Of a stretch of 64,000 nt of DNA, positions 26,251 through 37,461 are shown in pieces (the first letter of the stretch is position 1; each line of letters starts with the position of its first letter). The position numbers and the translations under genes were made by a program. Under the pieces are notes generated by a model. That model worked only from the letters and a program-made list of their open reading frames with translations, made no database searches and was not told the origin of the DNA. This DNA comes from Lepas anatifera (lineage: Eukaryota > Arthropoda > Thecostraca > Lepadidae). Location of the stretch: NCBI GenBank assembly GCA_034440635.1, contig JAOTON010000958.1:1-64000 (forward strand), read 5' to 3'.

Positions 26251-28290
26251 ACGTACGTTTGAGAGTTGGTAAGTTTTAAGTAGCCAGTGTTGGTATGTCT
26301 TATGGCTTAAGCAGGCTAATTCTGAACCTCAACCAGTTGTGCATTCTTTATTTCAAGGAGGGTAGTATAATTCAAGTTTGAGAAATCCAGGCACCTGGGT
26401 AAAGGTAAGTTATTATTTTCATGGTGGCCATTTGACTAGGTATTTTTATTGTGTGATTGCATGCTGCAACTTCTCCATGAATGCAAGTGAAAACAGAGGG
26501 AGTGAATCCCGCTGATGTAGGTTTAATTGAAAAATAAGTTTGTTTGAAAATATTTTGTTCAAATGGACAAGTTTTGGAATTTTCCCTGCCTTTTAGACAT
26601 TTCAGCTTGTTAAAGGTTCTAAAGCAAACCTACCTCACCCGAGGTATTGTTTTAGTAGGTAGGTATTCCAGACTTTGCTTTACTTATATCTTAATACTGT
26701 AGGTTTGCGGATTATTAATGTATTCCCTTGTACGTTTCTGATGCTTTTATTTTGGCAACAAATGCTGAACTCGGCACGAGTTGGATTTGTGGGTTTCTCA
26801 AAATGGTTTAGCTTCTGTTAATACAGTTAAATTTAATATTGGTCATCCCTTATTTGTTTTTGTATTTCATGTGCATATGATGTTTTAGTAGATGTATTTT
26901 TAGTACTACTTGTTTTCCTAATACTTGTGTTCCGAGATGCTCTGATCCTACATTTGCTTTTTCCCCTTTTTGTCAATTAATTTTCACTTCTTTTTTCCCT
27001 GAATTTTGACATCCCACACTCTGCAGAAAAGTAATTTCAGGACACTGAAGGTGAAGCACCACATTCATCGGCGATGAGTTTGTCACCAATCACTCCATTA
27101 TGACTTCACAGACAGGGACGTCGTTACTGGGAAAGTGGGGCCTGCCCCTCACCCGCTCTCAGAAAGTGAGGGGGCAACACCGCATTTCTGGCTATGAACA
27201 CATTTCTCACAAGAATTGTTTGCATCGAATTTGTTAAAATGCCGCATCTAAGCATGCAATTTTTCTTCCAGGATTCCCATGACACAGCACCGCTACTGAA
27301 AAGGTAACTTTTTGCTAGCCTTTTTGGCCACAGGTGGACCCAGGGATGTATGGGGGTCACTGCCTCCCTCCCCCATCGAGCCTCGGGAACCCCATGGAAC
27401 ATCCTTGGCAGCCTCTGAATCGTTGGTCCCACTCCCAGCATGTAAATATTGGCGCCCCGGATATAGGATTTGACGCCCCCAGATAGGTTGCGCCGTCCAA
27501 AAAAACAGCCCTCGGGTCCTTATGGAGCACCCTGACCGGATGCCCCCTCCCCCGATCAGAAATCTTAACCTAACTAAGGGACCTTAATTAGGTCTAAGTT
27601 TACCGCTCCAAATTCGGTCGCAATGCTCTTGTCCACATACATAAAGAATCCGTGCTGAGCATACCAAAGGAGAGATTGCGAAGACTGTCCATCGAAATAC
27701 GTAAGATGTAGGCATTTTTGACGTGGGAACTTTTGATAAGCGATAGATGTTCTATATTTGCCCCTTTATATAAACATTAGGTAGGTATTTACTTGTGATG
27801 TAATATTTGTAGACGATTCCGATACATCCAGGTCAATTAAAGGGACTATGCATCATCATAACGGGATTTCAACTGAGAAAACCATGTGATAAAATTTCAT
27901 TGATTCCAGCACTCACTGTTCGCGGAGGAAAAGAGTAAAAATTCACCTCCTACACACACCGTCCACCCGGGTGTTTACGTGCCACGAGGCGCTCTTAGTA
28001 AAGTGGTGTTATGTTCAAGCCCCGCTGCCTTCTCTAGGAAGAGTTTGGCTGGTGGGCAAACCATCCAAGTGAGGTATTCCGGGGAACCAGCACTCGTGGA
28101 TCAATCTACCCAACTTCTGCACGTCGGAATCCAACCGCTGAGTGGGAATCCTTGTTTTCGTCCTGGTGGCAAAGCAGGCATCGCACGTCAATAGAAGCAT
28201 TTCTTGAAAGGCGGACTTTGTTCAGATACAATCATTTATGGCTTGGAAAAACAATCTCGGGTTGTCCGAACGCGGGCAGTACAGAGAACG
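26251..28290. other. Intergenic with a probable hAT-type relic
   Basis: CAGGGACGTCGTTACTGGG at about 27113-27131, followed by GTGGGGCCTGCCCC, resembles hAT-type ends in this window, but no partner end or target duplication was found. The rest shows no gene. Confidence 0.35.
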
Positions 28291-28294
28291 TTAC

Positions 28295-28743
28295 AGGGAA
28301 TGTGGTACCTTGGTCGAATCCTGGAATTTAGTGTAATTAGGTGTACTTTTAGCCGAAAATAATGAAACCACTCATGATTTCTCTATAAATTGTACAATAA
28401 GCTCAATATTTTGATTTTTAAAATACTCTTCTAGGAAAAGAAATAAATATCTGCCTGTGGATGATGTCATGATCTGGCAACCACTTCCATACTCGAAACG
28501 CTTCAAGGGCTTCGATTGGCTGATGCTCGTCATGACGTCAGCATATGTCGTCACACCAGCAGCTCACAACAATGGCCGCCTGGCGAGAGGTACATGAGAG
28601 GTACATTTCGGGTAGTTTTTAGCTTTTTTCTACGGAAATATCGAGTTCGAAGACAAATGATATATAGAGTACCGGGTTTTCCAACTTGCTTTACAACTTG
28701 GCTATCTAAGTTAAAATCACGTTATAAAAGTGCCACATTCCCT
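28295..28743. mobile_element. TTAA-flanked MITE, AGGGAATGTGGCACC ends (copy 1)
   Basis: 449 bp with ends AGGGAATGTGGTACCTT and, inverted, AGGGAATGTGGCAC. TTAA lies on the right (28744-28747) and TTAC, probably mutated, on the left. The interior carries the cAMP-response-type octamer TGACGTCA near 28533. Two further copies are at 47050-47500 and 54357-54787. Confidence 0.88.
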
Positions 28744-28747
28744 TTAA

Positions 28748-29354
28748 GGGGACGCCTAACAACCATAGCCCGTTGAACAGGACCTCGGTTGATAGAGAAG
28801 AAATAAAACATGAATTATTGGCAACATTAAGTCTGCACACAAAAAAACTTCAGTACCATCTAAAGATACGAGCCTTGAGATGGACGCCTTTTAAATCTCT
28901 TGGAAAAGTGTATTGTTTGACTAGGGTGCCCGCGCCCTTTACCGTGTCCAACCGCTGCAAGCAGATGACGTGTACCTTGGCAAGGTCCGCTAGGGTGTGA
29001 GCATCGGTGCTCTCTCTGAAAGAAGCTGCCTAAAAGTGGCGCCCATTTGGCTCAAAAACCATCTATTTGCCCTTGTGCCCCCTCCCACTCTCCATCGAAT
29101 CACAGCTGGCTCAAAACATTCACGGTGAAGAACAGGAAGGCTGGTAAGCCGAACGGGCACGCAACGCCCGCGAGATCTCAGAAGATGTGGTGCAAGTTCC
29201 ATTCCAGTACAGCGCTTATTTGCATCGATATACACATTTCATCGGCGTGACGGTCGGACGAGCGGGGTCACTCCACAAGTTGAATTTTATCTATATGTAG
29301 GGACAGACCTCGTAGGTCCCTCCCTAAATATGGACATTGGTATAGACATATAGG
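28748..29354. other. Intergenic, no gene recognised
   Basis: No exon, RNA gene or repeat could be supported. Confidence 0.3.
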
Positions 29355-29589
29355 CAGGGGCGTCGCCACCGGGGGAGCCAGGGGGCCGGGGCCCCCACTT
29401 ATTTGGCCAAAAATTTCCTGATCTCGGTCAAAATAGGAGAAAACCGGACATTCTTATAACCAGCCACTGCAGAAGGCAACGAGGAGCCCAAATTCGAGCA
29501 GTATTTGGTCCTAACACGGGAAGTTTTTTTCAGTGTCAGTTTGAAGTTTGGCTGCCCCCCCCACTTTTTTGCCGGTGGCGACGCTTATG
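29355..29589. mobile_element. hAT-type MITE, same family as 22240-22467
   Basis: Ends are CAGGGGCGTCGCCACCGG and, inverted, CATAAGCGTCGCCACCGG. The interior matches 22240-22467 in reverse orientation. The flanking 8-mers CATATAGG and CATATGAT agree only in the first five bases, so the duplication has decayed or an end is mis-set. Confidence 0.75.
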
Positions 29590-30059
29590 CATATGATCCT
29601 ACCCAATATAGCATATGATCAACCCAGCTTGGCCCGACCGTTATGCTAATCTTAAAGCTTATATCTCTGCGAATAGATGTTGTCCCAGAACGAAACTTAC
29701 ACTGTTGGCTAGCGATCTAGTGATGTCAATTCACTAAGTTTTAAATTTTCACACGGAACTGCAATGCTACATACCAGGGGTCTGCGTTTTCCCCGAGAGT
29801 TGACAAGGCCCTTCGGATAAGAATTTTGAGGAGTTTCAACGTTGGAAAACGAAATACTCCCAGCGGGAATGCGCACAAGCTTTCAAAAATACATTATGTA
29901 CCTATTTCTAAGGAACTATTTGACTATAGCTGACAGGGTTGACCAGTGGCGACGGATAAAGGGGGCAAGGGGGCAGTGCCCCCCCAAATTATCAGAGGGG
30001 GCCTCTGGAAAAATACGCAATTTTAGCTTGGTTCTTTTCTGAAAGTTTATGAACGACCT

Positions 30060-31040
30060 GACTGAGCCCTCAACAGCTTCTCGGTTTGGGCAGTGTCCGA
30101 GCTTTATCTCAGGGGCCTTGAGCTTGGGCTCGGGGGCCCTCTAGCTTGGGCTCGGGGACCCTCTAGCTTGGCCTTTAGGGCCCCAAGCTTAGCCTAAAGG
30201 GGCCCCTCGAGCCTGGTCTCAGGGGGCCCAGAACTTGTCTAAAGGGCCCCCGAGCCCGGTATCAGGGCCCCCACTGTCTCAGGGGCCCCTGAGCTGTTCC
30301 TCCCCCGAACTTCGTCTCCGGGACCCCCAAGCTTGATCTAAGGGGCCCCCAAGGTTGGTCTCAGGGCACACAAGCTTAGCCTTAAGGGAGCCCCCCAAGC
30401 TCGGTCTCATGGGCCCCGAGATTGTCTAAGGGGCTTCGGAGCTTGTCTAAGGGGGCCCTCCAAGTTAAGTCTCAGGGGGCTCCCGAACGTGACCTCATGG
30501 GGTTCCGAGATTGGTCTCAGGGCCCCCCAAGATTGGTAAAAGGGGGCTTCTCAGATTGGTCTAAGGGGGCTTCTCAGATTGGTCTAAGGGGCCCCGAGAT
30601 TGGTCTAAAGGGACCTTTAGCTTGGTTTCAGGGGCCTCCAAGCTTGGTTTCGGAGGCCGCCAAGCTTGGTCTCAGGGGCCCCGAGCTTGGTTTCAGGGCC
30701 CCTGAGCTTGGGCTCGGGGGCATTCGAGCTTGATCTCTAGGAGCCCCCAAGCTTGGTCTCAGGGGCCCCCGAGTTGTGTCTCAGGGCTCCGACTTGGTCT
30801 CAGGGGGCATCCGATATTGGTCTAAGGGGCTCCCGAGATTGGTCTTAGGGAGCCTTGAGCTTGGTTTCCGGGGCCTCCAAGCTTTGTTTCAGAGGCTCCC
30901 AAACTTGGTCTCAGGGGCCCCAAGCTTGGTCTCAGGGGCCCAGAGCTTGGGCTCGGGGGCCTTCGAGCTTGATCTCTAGGAGCCCCCAAGCTCCGTCTCA
31001 AGGAGCCCCGAGCTGTGTCTCAGGGCCCCGAGCTTGGTCT
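30060..31040. repeat. Degenerate 20-30-bp GC-rich tandem array
   Basis: About 35-40 units resembling CTTGGTCTCAGGGGCCCC with variable length. GGGGCCC cores alternate with AAGCTTGG. Long open frames across it (LVSGA and similar) are repeat artefacts. Confidence 0.93.
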
Positions 31041-31323
31041 TGTGTGTGCTCAAGTCAGTATGCCTGTCATTTACGTTTGTTCTGTGCCGATATAGACGAC
31101 CGCATCAAAGCGCCCCCCAGTTCTCATTCTGCAGGAGACTGAATGTTCCGAAAAAATACTCATGAGAATAAAATAATTGGTGTTACCTACCATGTTTTAT
31201 TATGTAGATGCATACGAACAAACAGCGTTCACTTTTTAAAAGAACTATTTGCCTCGGAAGGCCGTTGTTGTACCGTTATTATAATTTTGCTAAACTCCTA
31301 ACGTGACGCTAGAGCTTAAAGAT

Positions 31324-31569
31324 TTGACGTTCAATGTCCGAGGCTACGTGAACCTATAAAACACAGATCCATATTTCGACATCTACATGCTAAGTACACA
31401 GCTCATTTTGCTGTACTACAGGAAACATATTTCAGCTAGGAAGCTGAGATCGTGTGGGAAATCGAATGGGAAGGCAAAACCTTTTTTAAACGGGCCAACT
31501 AATCAACAGGGAGGAATAGCTACTTTTGTACTGGGCCAAATACAACTTTTACCATTTGTGACCCTTATG
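31324..31569 (+). pseudogene. LINE retrotransposon endonuclease fragment
   Basis: In two alternating frames the sequence encodes LTFNVRG, then LREPIKHRSIFRHLHAKY and AVLQETYFS, then SARKLRSCGKSNG and FLNGPTNQQGGIATFVLG. The N-V-R-G-L-R start and the LQET motif (catalytic Glu) are signatures of the apurinic-type endonuclease of non-LTR retrotransposons. Two frameshifts and the small size make it a relic. The 136-bp MITE sits directly at its right end. Confidence 0.72.
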
Positions 31570-31705
31570 CAGGAGCGGAACCAGTATTCTCCTAGGGGAG
31601 TGGCTGAGCTTTGAAAAATGGCGAAAAAGGGGGAATATGGCGCAAAATGGCGAAAATGGGGCAAAGGGGAGGCTGAAGCCCCTCAGCCCCCTGGATCCGC
31701 AACTG
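31570..31705. mobile_element. 136-bp hAT-type MITE nested in the LINE relic
   Basis: Ends are CAGGAGCGGAACCAG and, inverted, CAGTTGCGGATCCAGG. CCCTTATG is duplicated perfectly at 31562-31569 and 31706-31713. Confidence 0.88.
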
Positions 31706-31843
31706 CCCTTATGCCTCTGACCTCAGTCAGCAAGTCCCAACCAATCTATTGCAGTTTTTAGGGGGGCCCTTGCTGCCGAGGGGGCCCCCTGGAAAATTCT
31801 TGCCCCCCATCCGAAAAGAGCATCCGCCGCCACTGGGGTTGAC

Positions 31844-32859
31844 AGGGTTGACAACAGCTAAACTAAAAATTAGTTTCTACTCAGAAAATACAAACGGAGA
31901 ATCAGATAGGTACATTAGGTATTATCTAGTTATGCTCCTGGCGCCATTTTCTATCATGTTCCATGCAAATTGGTTGTACGGAAGGCATACTTATTCCGGG
32001 GTCGACCCCACCCGGTCCAAACTGATTGGTGAATGGATGGCCGTGAATAGATGAATAGGTGTTGAACCTACCGGAATGAAACATGCACTAAGTCTTCAAA
32101 CAAAACTGTAAACCTTCGCACAAAGGGTATGGAATTCTTCCAGGCCTCTAAACACCGTCCAAATACAGATTTTGTTGAGAGGTACAAACACTGGAAAACC
32201 TAAATATTCGCCGCCAGAATGTGCGCGAGCTTTGAAAAAGGTTTGATTTACCGAGTAGCTGTATGCCTGTATTGCTCGAAACATGGCACCTTCATGGGAT
32301 TTTTATGAAGTGATCAGTTGCATAGAGCACACAGGAAACCTCTAATTTCATATTCCGACTGGTAAGAGCATTACTGCAAACTCACCGGCGCGCCGCTCCG
32401 ACGATGAAACTTCACGGCCAACCCTCTCCCGATGCGAAGCTCGCGTTCTCCCCAGCGAACGGACACACCCCACCACGCCGCACCTCCCACGGCAACTGAC
32501 GCGCTGACGCGCGGACGGCGGCGCGCACGACGGCGCGCTCACTTCTGCTGTGAGCGCCGGCAAGCATCAAACCGCCCGCCGTTCGCCCAAAAACACGCCC
32601 TTATTGGTGGAGCGTGGCTGGCCTGTTTTGACCGGAAACGAGTTTGAGGCGTTGGGACGTTGTCAGACGCCTTCAACGTATCTAGATCTTCAACTGCCCT
32701 GACTGCGACGCGACGGTGCGACCGACCTTTATCTCTGTACCTATACCCAGATGTGCAGTTTTCTCTCTTTGGGGGTGCCTGAACACCCGAATCCTAATTT
32801 GAGCACCCCAATCATGTTTTGAGCACCCCCAATACACGTGTCACCCGACTTCTGTCCTG
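31844..32859. other. Intergenic, CpG-rich patch, no gene recognised
   Basis: 32385-32640 is very GC- and CpG-rich, with many GCGCGC groups, and is flanked by AT-richer sequence. It resembles an unmethylated CpG patch or a GC-rich exon, but no protein similarity is visible. Confidence 0.35.
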
Positions 32860-32977
32860 GCTTATCGCTGCCGCCTTGATTCGAACAGCACCCGGCTCAT
32901 CACTGCCGCCAGTAGCTCAGCAGTGCTAGCCCGGTTTATCACTGCCACCCTGTTTCATGCCGCTCCCAGCTCATTAC
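32860..32977. repeat. Left part of the CACTGCCGCC tandem array (split)
   Basis: Degenerate units with CACTGCCGCC, GATTCG and GCTCATCAC lead up to 32977. The same units resume at 38985 beyond the 6-kb insertion, so both are parts of one former array. Confidence 0.8.
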
Positions 32978-33084
32978 CAGGGGCGCAAGTTTCCATATAT
33001 TTGGGGGGCTCGAGCCCCCAATGCTCGGAGAAGCCCCCTCAATGACCCGACGAGCCCCCCCAATCCCAAATTGCGGGCCCCTGC

Positions 33085-34615
33085 GGACACGGCCGGGCCC
33101 CTGCCACGATTGCAGGCCCCAGTGGTCTATTTGGGCTAGCTTTGGCTGAGGCCAGGCTCCATGGCATGCTTGCAGGTCCCCTGTGGGCCACCCTTAACCT
33201 CGGTGTCCGCAACCGGGCCCCTAACGATATTTTCAGGCCCACTTTGACAGGCCCCCTATGATCCACCCGGTCCCCCTGTGGCTCCAACCGGGCCCCCTGT
33301 GACTGCAACCGGGCCATCTACAATCCACCCGGGCCCCCTGTGACTGAAACCGGGCCCCCTGTCATCCACCTGGGGGCCCTGTGACTCCAACCGGGCCCCC
33401 TGTGACTGCAGCCGGGCTCCCTGTGACTGCAGCCGGGCCCCCTGTGATACACCCGGGCCCCCTGTGACTGTAACCAGGCCATCTGTTATCCACCCGGGGG
33501 CCCTGTGACTGCAACCAGGCACTCTGTGACTGCAACCGGGCCCCCTGTAATTACAACCGGGCCCCCTATGATTCACCCGGGCCCCCTGTGACTGCAACCG
33601 GGCCCCCTGTGGCTGTACCTGGGCTATCTGTGATACACCCGGGGCCCCTGTGACTGCAACCAGGCACTCTGTGATTGCAACCGGGCCCCCTGTGACTGCA
33701 GCCGGCCCTTTGTGATCCACCCGGGCCCACTATGATCCACCCGGTCCCCCTGTGACTGCAACCGGGCCCCCTTTGATCCACCCGGGCCCCCTGTGACTGC
33801 AATCGGGCCCCCTGTAATCCACCTGGGGGCCCTGTGACTCCAACCGGGCCCCCTGTGACTGCAGCCAGGCCCCCTGTGACTGAAACCGGGCCCCCTGTCA
33901 TCCACCTGGGGCCCTGTGACTCCAACCTGGCCCCCTGTGACTGCAGCCGGGCTCCCTGTGACTGCAGCCGGGCCCCCTGTGATACACCCGGGCCCCCTGT
34001 GACTGTAACCAGGCCATCTGTTATCCACCCGGGGGCCCTGTGACTGCAACCAGGCACTCTGTGACTGCAACCGGGCCCCCTGTAATTACAACCGGGCCCC
34101 CTATGATTCACCCGGGCCCCCTGTGACTGCAACCGGGCCCCTGTGACTGTAACTGGGCCATCTGTGATACACCCGGGGCCCCTGTGACTGCAACCAGGCA
34201 CTCTGTGATTGCAACCGGGCCCCCTGTGACTGCAGCCGGCCCTTTGTGATCCACCCGGGCCCACTATGATCCACCCGGTCCCCCTGTGACTGCAACCGGG
34301 CCCCCTTTGATCCACCCGGGCCCCCTGTGACTGCAATTGGGCCCCCTGTAATCCACCTGGGGGCCCTGTGACTCCAACCGGGCCCCTGTGACTGCAGCCG
34401 GGCCCCCTGTGACTGCAGCCGGGCCCCCTGTGACTGCAACCGGGCCCTTTGTGATCCACCCGGGCCCACTATGATCCACCCGGGCCCCCTGTGACTGCAA
34501 CCAGGCCCCCTTTGATCCACCCGGGCCCCCTGTGGCTGCAATCGGGCCCCTTGTAATCCACCTGGGCCCCCCTGTGATCCACCAGGGGCCCCATGTGATC
34601 CATCTTGGGCCCTCT
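33085..34615. repeat. 21-bp tandem array with a 535-bp higher-order period
   Basis: The basic unit is about CCGGGCCCCCTGTGACTGCAA. Variant units recur in the same order 534-535 bp apart, for example CCAGGCCATCTGTTATCC near 33476 and 34011, and GCCGGCCCTTTGTGATCC at 33701 and 34235. This shows block duplication on top of unit expansion. The long minus-strand frames here are repeat artefacts. Confidence 0.95.
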
Positions 34616-35399
34616 TCTTAAATTTGTCTGTCAAAAAGTTATCATATCTTGTCGTCAAATCTGGGTCATATAATGAGCGTCCGCCGGCGAATGGCCTCTT
34701 AATTTCCCGGGCTTGTCAGTGCAGCGCGAAGGAAGCTAACGCATGCTCCTGGCTCTCTTGTCGTACTCGCCGAGGCGAATGATTTGCACAAAGTTTGCTT
34801 TTAACAGTAAAATTGGCATGCTTATGATTCAATCGGATTGTGCCTACTCTGGAAAAGTTTCGTTAGGCTCTGATTTTGGTTTTACGTTTGGGCTTTTCAT
34901 GTCAATCCAAATCGTGCTCCGATGCGCGGTGTTGAATGGCAAGTGAAGTGATTGTTTGCTATTTGCTGTTGTCGGGCTAAATCCCTAATGAGTGATGATC
35001 CCCTCTCCGGCTCCCCTGATGACTAAATACCAAGACTTGGAGAATCTTGTGCCCCATATGGCCGCCAGTGACGTATCTAAAATTTGGGTAAGGGGAGGGG
35101 AGGGCCAAAGCCTCAGGGGGCAGGGTGACACTTAGCCACCCGAAGGGCGCACTTTTCACCCAAAGGGCGATCAATCGTCGCATCCTTGAGAGGAGGGTTT
35201 GGGTGCGGAATTTCGTCCTCAGAGACTCTTGGACTTAAGGGGTGGCTGCTCCATTCGCTCCCCCCCCTGGTGGCCACCCCATTCGCCCCTCCCCCCTGGT
35301 GGCCGCAGCCGGGTCCCTACTCCCAGTAGTTAATACCCTGTGGATGCAGACGGGCCTGCCATGCATGCGGTTCGTGTAACTGCAACCAGCCTCTGTCAT
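34616..35399. other. Spacer inside the 6-kb element
   Basis: Mostly unique sequence without a recognisable gene; a GCCAGTGACGTATC plus G-run block near 35065 may be another decayed hAT-type end. Confidence 0.35.
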
Positions 35400-35870
35400 G
35401 CTTGCCATGCGGGCCCCTGTGGTATCCCGGGTCCCTATTGGTCTGACCGGGCTCCCTGTGGCCTGTCCGGGCCCCTGTGGTCTGCCCAGGCCCCTGTGAC
35501 CTGTCCGGGCCCCTTGTGCTCCGCTCTGTCCCCTTGTGGTCTGCCCTGGCCCTTGTGGTCTGCCCAGGCCCCTGTGGTCTGCCCGGGCCCCTATGGTCTG
35601 CCCGGACCCCTGTGGTCTGCCCAGGCCCCTGTGGTCTATCCAGGCCCCTGTGGTCTGCCCGGTCGGTCCCATTTGGTCTGCACGGACCCCTTGTCTGCTA
35701 GTGCCCATTTTGGTCTGATCGAGCCCCTTGTGGTCTGCCCGAGCCTCCTGTGATTTTGCCGGAACCCTTTTGGTTTGTCCGGGCCTCCGTTTGGCCTCTG
35801 CGGACCCCGTTTTGTCTGTCCGGGGTCCCTTTTATCTGCGCAGGCCCTCTGTGGTTTGCCCGGGCCCCTC
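35400..35870. repeat. 20-bp GC-rich tandem array, first part
   Basis: Units of about GGCCCCTGTGGTCTGCCCG, related in sequence to the 33-kb array. It is interrupted at 35871 by a MITE and continues at 36161-36276, 36542-36670 and about 36745-36835. Confidence 0.92.
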
Positions 35871-36160
35871 CCAGTCTGCAAAGTATGTCACTTTTGACGA
35901 GATCTCGTGGTGCGGACACCCTTCAGGTGGTGCAAACTTTGGAGCAAACAAATCCCCAATTTTGCCGTCTGGTGCGAGGGAGGTCAAATCGAACACCCAC
36001 AGAGTTCTGAGAAGGGAGAAACTGGTAAAAACATCGAAATTTCCGGGTCAGTGAAATTTCCCAACAGTGTTTGGTGTGAATTTTAGGTTGCTGGTGGTGC
36101 AAAAAAATCTACAAGGCTGGTGCGGACTCGTCGGGTCTGCTGCCATACTTTGCAGACTGG
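35871..36160. mobile_element. 290-bp MITE, CCAGTCTGCAAAGTATG ends, 8-bp duplication
   Basis: The two ends share the 17-bp inverted repeat CCAGTCTGCAAAGTATG. GGCCCCTC, part of the host array unit, is duplicated at 35863-35870 and 36161-36168. The ends differ from the CAGTGGCG group, so this is a second 8-bp-duplication family. It has no coding capacity. Confidence 0.83.
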
Positions 36161-36276
36161 GGCCCCTCTGTGGTTGGCCCGGCCCCAGTGTCCCTGTGGT
36201 CTCGGGCTCGGGTCCCTGTGGTCTGCCCAGGTCCTTTCACCTGTCCAGGCCCCGTGTGGTCTACCCGGGCCCGCTG

Positions 36277-36541
36277 CCTAGCCAGCCATTACCGGGCCCA
36301 GAGCGGGCTGGGCCGGGCTCTGCCCGAGCCATAAGACTCATAGCTGAGCCACATAGACTCGGGCTGAGCCCGACATTAGGTCGGGGGATGACAACTTACC
36401 CGAGCGGTAGAGCCCGGTCTTGCTTGACCATGGGCTCTGCCCAGGCGGAGCGGAGCCGGACCCGGGCTGAGCCCATGTACTCGGGCTCTGCCCAGTCAAA
36501 GCCCAGCACATATCGGGCAGAGCCCAGCCAAATTGCTGGCT
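36277..36541. mobile_element. CAGCCAGCAATT-type insertion in the array
   Basis: Inverted ends TAGCCAGCCATTACC and CAGCCAGCAATT bound about 265 bp of GGGCTxxGCCC-rich sequence that interrupts the 20-bp array. The same end motif bounds the repeats at 16248 and 26250. No clear target duplication. Confidence 0.6.
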
Positions 36542-36835
36542 GTGTGTGGTCTGCTCGGGCCCCTTGTGGGCTCACCGGGCTCATATGGTTTTCCGGGTTC
36601 CTGTGGTCTGCCCGGCCCCTTTGGTGTGCTCAGGCCCTCTGTGGTCTCTCTGGGCCCCTTGTGGTCTAAGAATATCGTACAGAAACTGAAGCTGTCGTGT
36701 TAGTCGCTTATTTGCAGGAGTTCCTTATTTGTTAGCCGTTTCGTGCCCCAGGTGGTGTATCCGTGCTCCCTGTTGCCGAAACCGGCCCCCTGCCATGCTT
36801 GCGGGCCCCCTGTGGTTTTCCCGGGTAACGTGCGG

Positions 36836-37457
36836 CCGGTCCCTTGCCTCCTGGAACATTCGGGGAGAGATGGATGGGGTGTGAGAAATGTTAGGCCCCC
36901 AATTCCTTTTGTTCTGATCCTATACGATGATTGTAAAGGGAAATAGGCAGTATCACCTATTCATAGTACCCCTTGACCGGTACCCAGTGTTGTAAAATGT
37001 CATTGAACTGGCAAGGTGAATGGATCAGAAAACGGTGTCTTGATCATGTAACATAAATATCAGTAGGTTCGATTTCCCTGCTGATAAAGGAATTTCGCAC
37101 TTCGATCTCTACCTTCCATTTGTATCAAATTATTCGTGATAATGCGATTTCGTTCCAGGTGTGAATGTTAAAATGGTTGGACAGTATAAACATAATTCGG
37201 GTGCACAAAAGCGTAAAACAAAGAATATTCAAAACTGAGAGGCTGCTCTAGCAAAACTACCCAAACTTTCTTCATTTTTCAGGTAACCTATGAATCTAGA
37301 ATTGTCTTGCTAATTTTGCAGACTGTTATAAAATGACCCCGATCATATTTGCATTTATTCTCTAGCAACGTACGCCTCCACTTAAAGTAGTTCATATCAC
37401 TACTATTGACTATGCAAGCTACCTTCATTTATCGACCGCAAAAATCAAAACCCCAAT
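36836..37457. other. Spacer inside the 6-kb element
   Basis: Unique AT-rich sequence, no gene or repeat recognised. Confidence 0.35.
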
Positions 37458-37461
37458 TTAA

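Larger units (their letters stand above)
29944..31835. mobile_element. 1.9-kb hAT-type element carrying a tandem array
   Basis: The ends are CAGTGGCGACGGAT and, inverted, CAGTGGCGGCGGAT. The 8-bp duplication GGGTTGAC is perfect (29936-29943 and 31836-31843). Inside are a 1-kb GC-rich tandem array (30060-31040), a LINE endonuclease relic (31324-31569) and a nested 136-bp MITE. No transposase is seen, so it would depend on an autonomous hAT element. Confidence 0.85.

Noticed and set aside
30422..31142. Repeat frames with LVSGA/GLRGPE units
   Set aside because: Artefact of the degenerate GC-rich tandem array inside a hAT-type element.
33256..34658. Frames of up to 297 codons with GARLQSQGARVDHRGP-type repeats, resembling collagen or epidermal proteins
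   Set aside because: The frame is kept only because the 21-bp unit is a multiple of three; similar open frames occur in several phases and there is no start, splice or domain context.
33085..36835. Short direct repeats that might be read as a CRISPR array
   Set aside because: Units abut without unique spacers, the DNA is eukaryotic, and no cas gene is present.
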